Position numbers and translations under genes: made by a program. From Haliclystus octoradiatus (Eukaryota > Cnidaria > Staurozoa > Stauromedusae > Haliclystidae), in assembly GCA_916610825.1 (NCBI GenBank), contig OU744450.1, forward strand, positions 5,022,030 to 5,086,029: DNA of 64,000 nt, in the 5' to 3' direction. Below are positions 58,752-64,000 of the stretch, one piece after another. How positions within the stretch are numbered: the first letter of the stretch is position 1; each line of letters opens with the position of its first letter. The notes under the pieces are model-generated. The model saw nothing but the letters and a program-made list of their open reading frames with translations. It searched no databases and was not told the DNA's origin.

Positions 58752-59872
58752 AGATGTATCTTTAAATCGTCCCTGAAAAGGTTTGGCACTGGAGGCACAC
58801 TAAGAGTAACAAAAGCTCTACAAACATCAATTATGCGGGCATTTTAATTAGCAATTTTAAAGAACTAGTCACTAAGTTACACTCAATGAGTGTAATTTCA
58901 GCAAAATAATGTAGTATTTATACCCTTACTAAAGCTAGAAAATTGATGGAAAATTGATAGATCCGCTTCGGTGGATCCCTCGTATTTGCCGTATGAGAGT
59001 CTCGTATATTTGCTACTCTCTATAGTTGTATAATCTTCTATCCCTCGTATTTGGAGTTTCACTGTCTCTTATAGTTGCCAAAATATCTGTATTCACTTGC
59101 AATCTGCTATCTCTACTACGCGGTGTTTAGCTATCTCTTGTAGCTGCAACAGGCTCTCCGTTAGAATTTAATCTACTTGTTCTTGCATTAGGACTTGCAG
59201 TGTTCCGTCTGTATTTTGCTACACACTCTCTATAGTTCCTTGTAACCCGGGGGGTAGCTCAAATATGAAGGGAATTTGGAGACGTGCCAATTTTGAGGGG
59301 TCCATATTCCAGCTGAGAAAAGTAGTTTATAGAAAGTTTCAGATTTTGGATATTTTTTGGATCCTTTTTTTAAATTGCTAGAGATTTTTGAAAAAATAAA
59401 TTTGGAATCTGTCTGAAGAACATTGAAATAAAGATAAAAAAGTTGAAATACTTTTTCGTTTTTTAGAACTTCTGGGGTAGCTTTTTCAAGTTTCCAGAAC
59501 TCTTTGGATACTTCACTTTTTCCAAGTGACACTTCGCCCCCAGCCTCCTGTCGATGTAGAGCCAGAGATACACTTTGGGGCTTGTATTTTCAAGTTTATG
59601 CTATGTATATATTGTAGGATTGATTTTGTAATCTTGCGAATTACCGTTGATAATTACATCACAATTTTGAATACCGTAATTAAACACAAACGCTTTGTTT
59701 ATAATTTATTTCGTTTCACTGCTGAGGCCGAGGAGGTAATAAATTGCCGGACTTGTTTAGATTTTCAAGTTTCAACTCGTTCAATTCTTATTTGTGATGC
59801 GGGCCGCGTTTTAATTGACTTTTATGTTGTTGACTGCAAACACATCTTCATTCCTGCAGGCTGTAGGCCTTA

Positions 59873-60737
59873 TTTAAGGGCCATTTACACTGAAGCAAAA
59901 CAGGCTTGGTTCTCGTCAATTAACACCCGAGGTGTTAACAAGAATGCGGCCCGTGCTGACTTTTTTCAAGGTTTACACAGCTTATTAAAAGCTGTTTTCA
60001 AGATCGCCCGTGCCTATTTTTACGCTGGCCGAGATTGAAAACTTACAAACTGAATTATAGGTTTCTCATTATTTAATGGTTTTATCGATGAAATTCGATA
60101 AATTGAGATTCAATCAAGTTAAATAACTTGTCAGGATTCCGTTGAACTGGAAATCACTATGTTTTTCATCAATTATAATATTTATACTTTTGTGACATTC
60201 TTATCTCAATTGAGCAAAATTCATATACATTTGAGTTAGTCTTTCACCTCCTGGACATGCTACCACGCTAGAGCAGTATTTCTGTAACAAAATACACATC
60301 TAAATTTACGCTCCGCACTCGCAGTTACAATTTGCATAATTAAACCTTTATACTACAGAAAATTCATCAATTTTCTACAGAAATACGAAACAAAATATGC
60401 TTAATATGCTTATCTAACTTGCTAATCTTTAGTCTGTTACTGATTTTATTAGAAAACCTCAGAATTCCACTGTAAAGAGACGCAACTTCTACGATGATGT
60501 CATAATTACTGCAAAACGGCACGGTGCCCACTTTTTGAGCGGCCGAGACTACCTCGAGAAATGTTCTCGGCACGATCAAAATAGTAGGCACGGTGCCGCT
60601 TTTCAATGTCTGAAAAAGCCGTTTAGACAGTGTTTTTGCTTGGCCAGTGCTCAAAACCACTTGATACCTTCACACCTTTGATGTGTTAATTGACGAGTAC
60701 CGTGCCTATTTTGCTGCAGTGTAAATGGCCCTTTAGT
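59873..60737. mobile_element. nested foldback element (GGGCCATTTACACTG ends)
   Basis: The left end GGGCCATTTACACTGAAGC with CTCGTCAATTAACAC is matched in reverse complement at 60660-60737. The arms stay partly similar inward (CCCGTGCCTATTTTTACGCT / CACCGTGCCTACTATTTTGA). No clear target duplication was found. The open frames at 59526-60038 and 60367-60660 are by-products of these arms. Confidence 0.78.
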
Positions 60738-61638
60738 TATCGGAACAAACTTCATAGATCAATTTCTAAATTGATGATATTTGCAATCGAAGAATGAAGA
60801 GTTTGTGTACATTTATTTTGATATTATTGCGTTTTCACTGCCGCTTTTGTTACACATCCAGCTATCATTATAATGAGGAAGTGCCGTTTTACAGAAATAA
60901 CAAAAGGGTGTTCTGCTTCAATGTTTCTAGACAAATAGAGTGTTTATCATGTATGGAAACTGTTTGAATAAGCAGCTCCTTTGAAGAATAGCGCGGCATT
61001 GCGAACAAATAAAAAAGCAGTTTTTGGTTATTTTTCTGTTAAAACTTGGCCAATCGAAGAAATAAAGCACTGGAAGGACGCCTCCGGGTTACGACGAATC
61101 CAAAGATATAAGTCATGCATTGATTGGATCTAAAACGGCTTCCCTAATCCCCGCCGTTGTACACATTACAGACACACAAATGGAATAGCGTCAATTTAGA
61201 AGTAGATCTGTTCCCTTGCTTGCTCAAACCACAACAACAAAAGCAGAGACTAGTGAGTAGAGGGGGAATCTTTGCAAGTAGCCTGGCGTACATGGAAGAT
61301 AGGCGGGTTATTTTAAAGTGTACTGCTGAATACAGATACAGGGAGGGTCCAGTCTGACTCTGACTCTATGAGTACTTCATGGATGGCCCTTAAACGTGTG
61401 ATACCGTGTTATATTAAATTGGTTTTACTATTATATTTACACAGTTTCGGAGAGTATTTCAGCAAAGTCCGAGGCAGTTATGTGTCTGACTTTTTAAGAA
61501 GTAAACTTGAATTTGAGCTCAAATGTCTCTGCTTTTTGGAAAAATAATTAATTCAAACTTGAAGGCTCTGGATAAATGATGATGTATCATGTTCTTTTCT
61601 TAACAAAGTTTGTGAATTTCGCCGAACCCTTAGAAAAT

Positions 61639-62432
61639 CGAAGTGGATATAGTCCCGGTAACCGGGTCTTTGGTTGAAAAAAACCAAAGTCCCGTCAGTC
61701 AATTGCGCACGCGCACAACGCCAAGCGTCAAAGCGTGAAACATCAATATCGTGTTTTCATTTCTGTCACGGCTTCTCGATGTAGTGGGATTGAAAATTTT
61801 TTCGTGAAAATTAAATGACATTGATCAATTTGTAATAATGATATACTGATATACATATATATGTGTTCGATAAATATGAAGAAGCACTACTTTAGTTGTT
61901 TTCTTCGAAGTCCTCTACATTATTATTTGAGGAACAACCTGCTTTGGTATAGGGCTAGTCTCGCCGCTATCATGGTGGTGGAACTATGTTGTTGTTGATG
62001 TTATTGAAAGAAAACAATTACAAATGGTTGATCAATGGTGTTTAGGCAATATATAGTATAAGAATTTCAGTCTAAAAATGTGAGATTTGATTTTTAACAT
62101 GTTGAATGTCTTGAATGTTCCGTCGGCCATCGTTCGCTATATTAAGGCGACGTCGATTTAAATAATTTCCCATTTCTGCTAAATCAAGCATATACTATAC
62201 TTCGACAAATGTTGAATCATTTTCACAAGATATCCTATTTGCCACAATGTCATTATCAAATGAATTTGATATCTTTTAAAACTTATAAAATGATGTTACT
62301 TTAAAGTTTAAGAAGATTGAAAGTTTTATTTACATATTTTCAAGACAGAAACGCTATCTGCGCATGCGTATTTCACTGCCGGGACTCTTGCTTTTTTCAA
62401 CCAAAGACCCGGTTACCGGGACTCTATCCACG
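61639..62432. mobile_element. nested inverted-repeat element with CCGGTAACCGG ends
   Basis: The left arm GTCCCGGTAACCGGGTCTTT onward to GGTTGAAAAAA (about 61643-61682) pairs with TTTTTTCAACCAAAGACCCG to about 62431, with one mismatch in about 38 bp. CCTTAGAAAAT flanks both sides (61628-61638 and 62433-62443), a probable 11-bp target duplication. TGCGCACGCGCA (61704) and CTGCGCATGCGT (about 62369) lie just inside the arms. Non-autonomous. Confidence 0.85.
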
Positions 62433-63186
62433 TCCTTAGAAAATTATAGCCTAATATGCTTGTTGTGTAATGTGTGCGACCATGAAATCGCACAAACATC
62501 TTCGCAATATTACCCACATACAAATTAACTAACTAACTGACTTGAAGGTATTGCTTATTTTGTTATTGAGGCACAATGGGGAATTAGAATATGAAGAAAT
62601 CAACGCCAATAACGAAGAAAAGAATGTCAACTCGCGCTAGGCTCATGTCAACTCATGTCAGTTCGAATTCAGACAAACTCACTTGAATATTTTCACTTAT
62701 CCATCTCATCTCAGTTAAATATATCTTCTTCATAAAAATAAATACTTTGTTGCATATAAAGCTGTACTGATTCCATCATTTCAAACAATTTTACATTGTG
62801 TTTCCAACAATTTCATTCTTACAAAATCTGGAAACTGCAAAGTTTAAACCGCCATCGCCATGATTAAAAGCTCAATATGAAGTTATGAACGTCAACTAAA
62901 ACGCCAAGTAGTTTTACGCAGAAAACGCAGCCGCGTCGATAGCATTGAAAAAGTAGACTGGATACTAAATAGAGCTGACGCGAGTTGAATTTTCCGTTTA
63001 CCCATTAACAGCTACAGATAATGCAATCTAAAAGTTTTGGTTTTGAGGAAATGATGACATTGTTTGTGCTATTGTTTCTATAATAGTATGTGTCATCATG
63101 TTGTGATGTTGTTTTGTTTTTTGTTGATTGATGTGTTACCAACTTTTTCATCCGCTTTATTAATGTTTCATACCTTAACATTTCAG

Positions 63187-63602
63187 GCTACATCAAAGCA
63201 GCTCTTAATCTGATTGATGTTGAAACCAAGGATGACAAGCCAGGAAGTTTCAATTTTATCTTGCCAACTGCACTCTATAAAATCAGACTACATCACGTCA
63301 GTGGCAGAGTGAGATGTGCAGGAGATCTACATTCAATGCCATTTGGGTGTTATTGGCAGCGTCCTTACGCAAACAAAATGAAGTTGGTGAAAGACTTTCG
63401 CGGTGAAATCATTGCTGACATATCAGCATTTTCTGAATATGAGGGTGATGGCATGGATACAAAGTTTTTAGCCACTCATGATTGTAGTCAATTGAATCAA
63501 AACCAACGGTATTCATTTTGGTATGATGAAGACTTTGAGAACCTTTCAGAAACCGACAATTCTGGAAAGACAACATTTGAAATGTTAGTAGAAATCTGTT
63601 AG
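63187..63602 (+). CDS. family copy E, exon 2
   Basis: Acceptor AACATTTCAG at 63186, stop TAG at 63600-63602, 416 bp. Like D, its last third is B-like (THDCSQLNQNQRYSFWYDED). Differences from D include YWQRP, KMKLVKDF and AFSEYEG, where a cysteine present in B, C and D is serine. That leaves four cysteines in the domain, so one disulfide partner may be lost or re-paired. Frame and splice sites are intact. Confidence 0.86.
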
Positions 63603-63882
63603 CCCCACTGTCAACTATCGGTCATTTGCAAACTTATTTCGATCTCTCCGATTATCGATATACACATTTTACATGCATTTTAGTATGGCGCATTTGAAGC
63701 AGTTTAGAAATAATTAATTATTTGATCAGATCAAACAAGAAACACTGCATAATTATAATACGGTAGTTTGAAAACATTTTAACATAAAATCATGAAATTT
63801 ATTCTCAAAAGACGACATTTATTGTATTGGCTTATAAATAGACTCAAATAGAAGCTAATATACATTCTGTGTAGAAGTATAT

Positions 63883-64000
63883 TGTAGTGCTACGGCCTTG
63901 TATTCGTGATGGCCTCGTAATCTTGATATAGATAAGTAGCATTGTACATGTAATAGGGAAGTTTATGTATGACTAGCAAACTGGTGTTGTCTCTGAGTTT
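63883..64000. mobile_element. solo-LTR-like insertion, unit 3 copy, cut by the window end
   Basis: TGTAGTGCTACGG to the end of the window matches 41170-41287; the same left flank GTATAT precedes it. Confidence 0.72.

Larger units (their letters stand above)
55644..63002. mobile_element. 7.36-kb terminal-inverted-repeat DNA element, superfamily unknown
   Basis: The ends are 59-bp perfect inverted repeats starting GGTAAACGGAAAATTCAACT, flanked by the 9-bp duplication CATTAACAG (55635-55643 and 63003-63011). The empty site is seen in the gene D intron (about 40300). Similarity of the two ends decays further inward for perhaps another 60 bp. Subterminal repeats sharing the TIR motif lie at 55944-56230 and near 62625-62680. 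No open frame resembles a transposase; the longest (59526-60038 and 60367-60660) overlap a nested foldback. A long TIR with a 9-bp duplication would fit Mutator-like elements, but an 8-bp or 7-bp reading of the duplication is also possible because of flanking G/C bases. Confidence 0.9.
44465..64000 (+). repeat. segmental duplication unit 3 (gene E), runs past the window end
   Basis: Same backbone as units 1 and 2, enlarged by a BEL/Pao element (45654-52922) and a 7.36-kb DNA element in the gene E intron (55644-63002). It shares with unit 2, but not unit 1, the extra intron segment and the 188-bp insertion (63883 onward). Confidence 0.88.

Noticed and set aside
59526-60038. 170-codon open frame as the transposase of the 7.36-kb element
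   Set aside because: It overlaps the left arm of a nested foldback element, has low-complexity flanks and no recognisable catalytic motif; the reverse-strand frame at 60367-60660 comes from the same arms.

Overview
The window is metazoan nuclear DNA: AT-rich, intron-containing, and packed with eukaryotic transposons (two BEL/Pao LTR retrotransposons, several non-LTR retroelement remnants, tRNA-derived SINEs, foldback and inverted-repeat DNA elements, Crypton-type recombinase remnants). It carries short TTAGGG-type (CCCTAA) telomere-like repeats and a fibrinogen-domain exon. I see no operons, Shine-Dalgarno sites or other prokaryotic signs. The mix fits a marine invertebrate, possibly a tunicate, but the species cannot be fixed from the sequence alone.

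Layout. 1-5 kb: a 1-kb foldback element, a 260-bp tandem duplication and a decayed LINE reverse transcriptase on the minus strand. 5.57-5.83 kb: the terminal exon of a fibrinogen-related gene. 6-12 kb: long non-coding DNA. 12-21 kb: SINEs, a LINE endonuclease fragment, inverted-repeat elements, and two minus-strand copies (A dead, B intact) of a two-exon secreted-protein gene family. 22.1 kb to the end: three tandem segmental duplications on the plus strand (units 1-3). Each unit carries one intact copy of the same gene (C, D, E). Units 1 and 2 also carry a Crypton/DUF3504 recombinase remnant and a LINE tail; the matching part of unit 3 lies beyond the window.

The units differ mainly in later insertions. 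Unit 2 received a 6.6-kb BEL/Pao element (minus strand, near-identical LTRs, but a nonsense codon, a frame break and a lost integrase aspartate). Unit 3 received a different 7.3-kb BEL/Pao element (plus strand, apparently identical LTRs, one intact polyprotein) and, inside the intron of gene E, a 7.36-kb DNA element with 59-bp perfect terminal inverted repeats, a 9-bp target duplication and no recognisable transposase.

The host genes of interest are the A-E family: about 260 aa, signal peptide, an N-terminal domain with a loose PAN/apple look (exon 1), and a cysteine-containing C-terminal domain I do not recognise (exon 2), joined by a phase-1 intron. The family shows tandem duplication, inversion between B and C-E, a SINE-killed member, and a roughly 110-bp tract where D/E match B rather than their sister C, which looks like gene conversion. 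This is the best candidate here for a rapidly evolving, undescribed system; its function cannot be read from the sequence.
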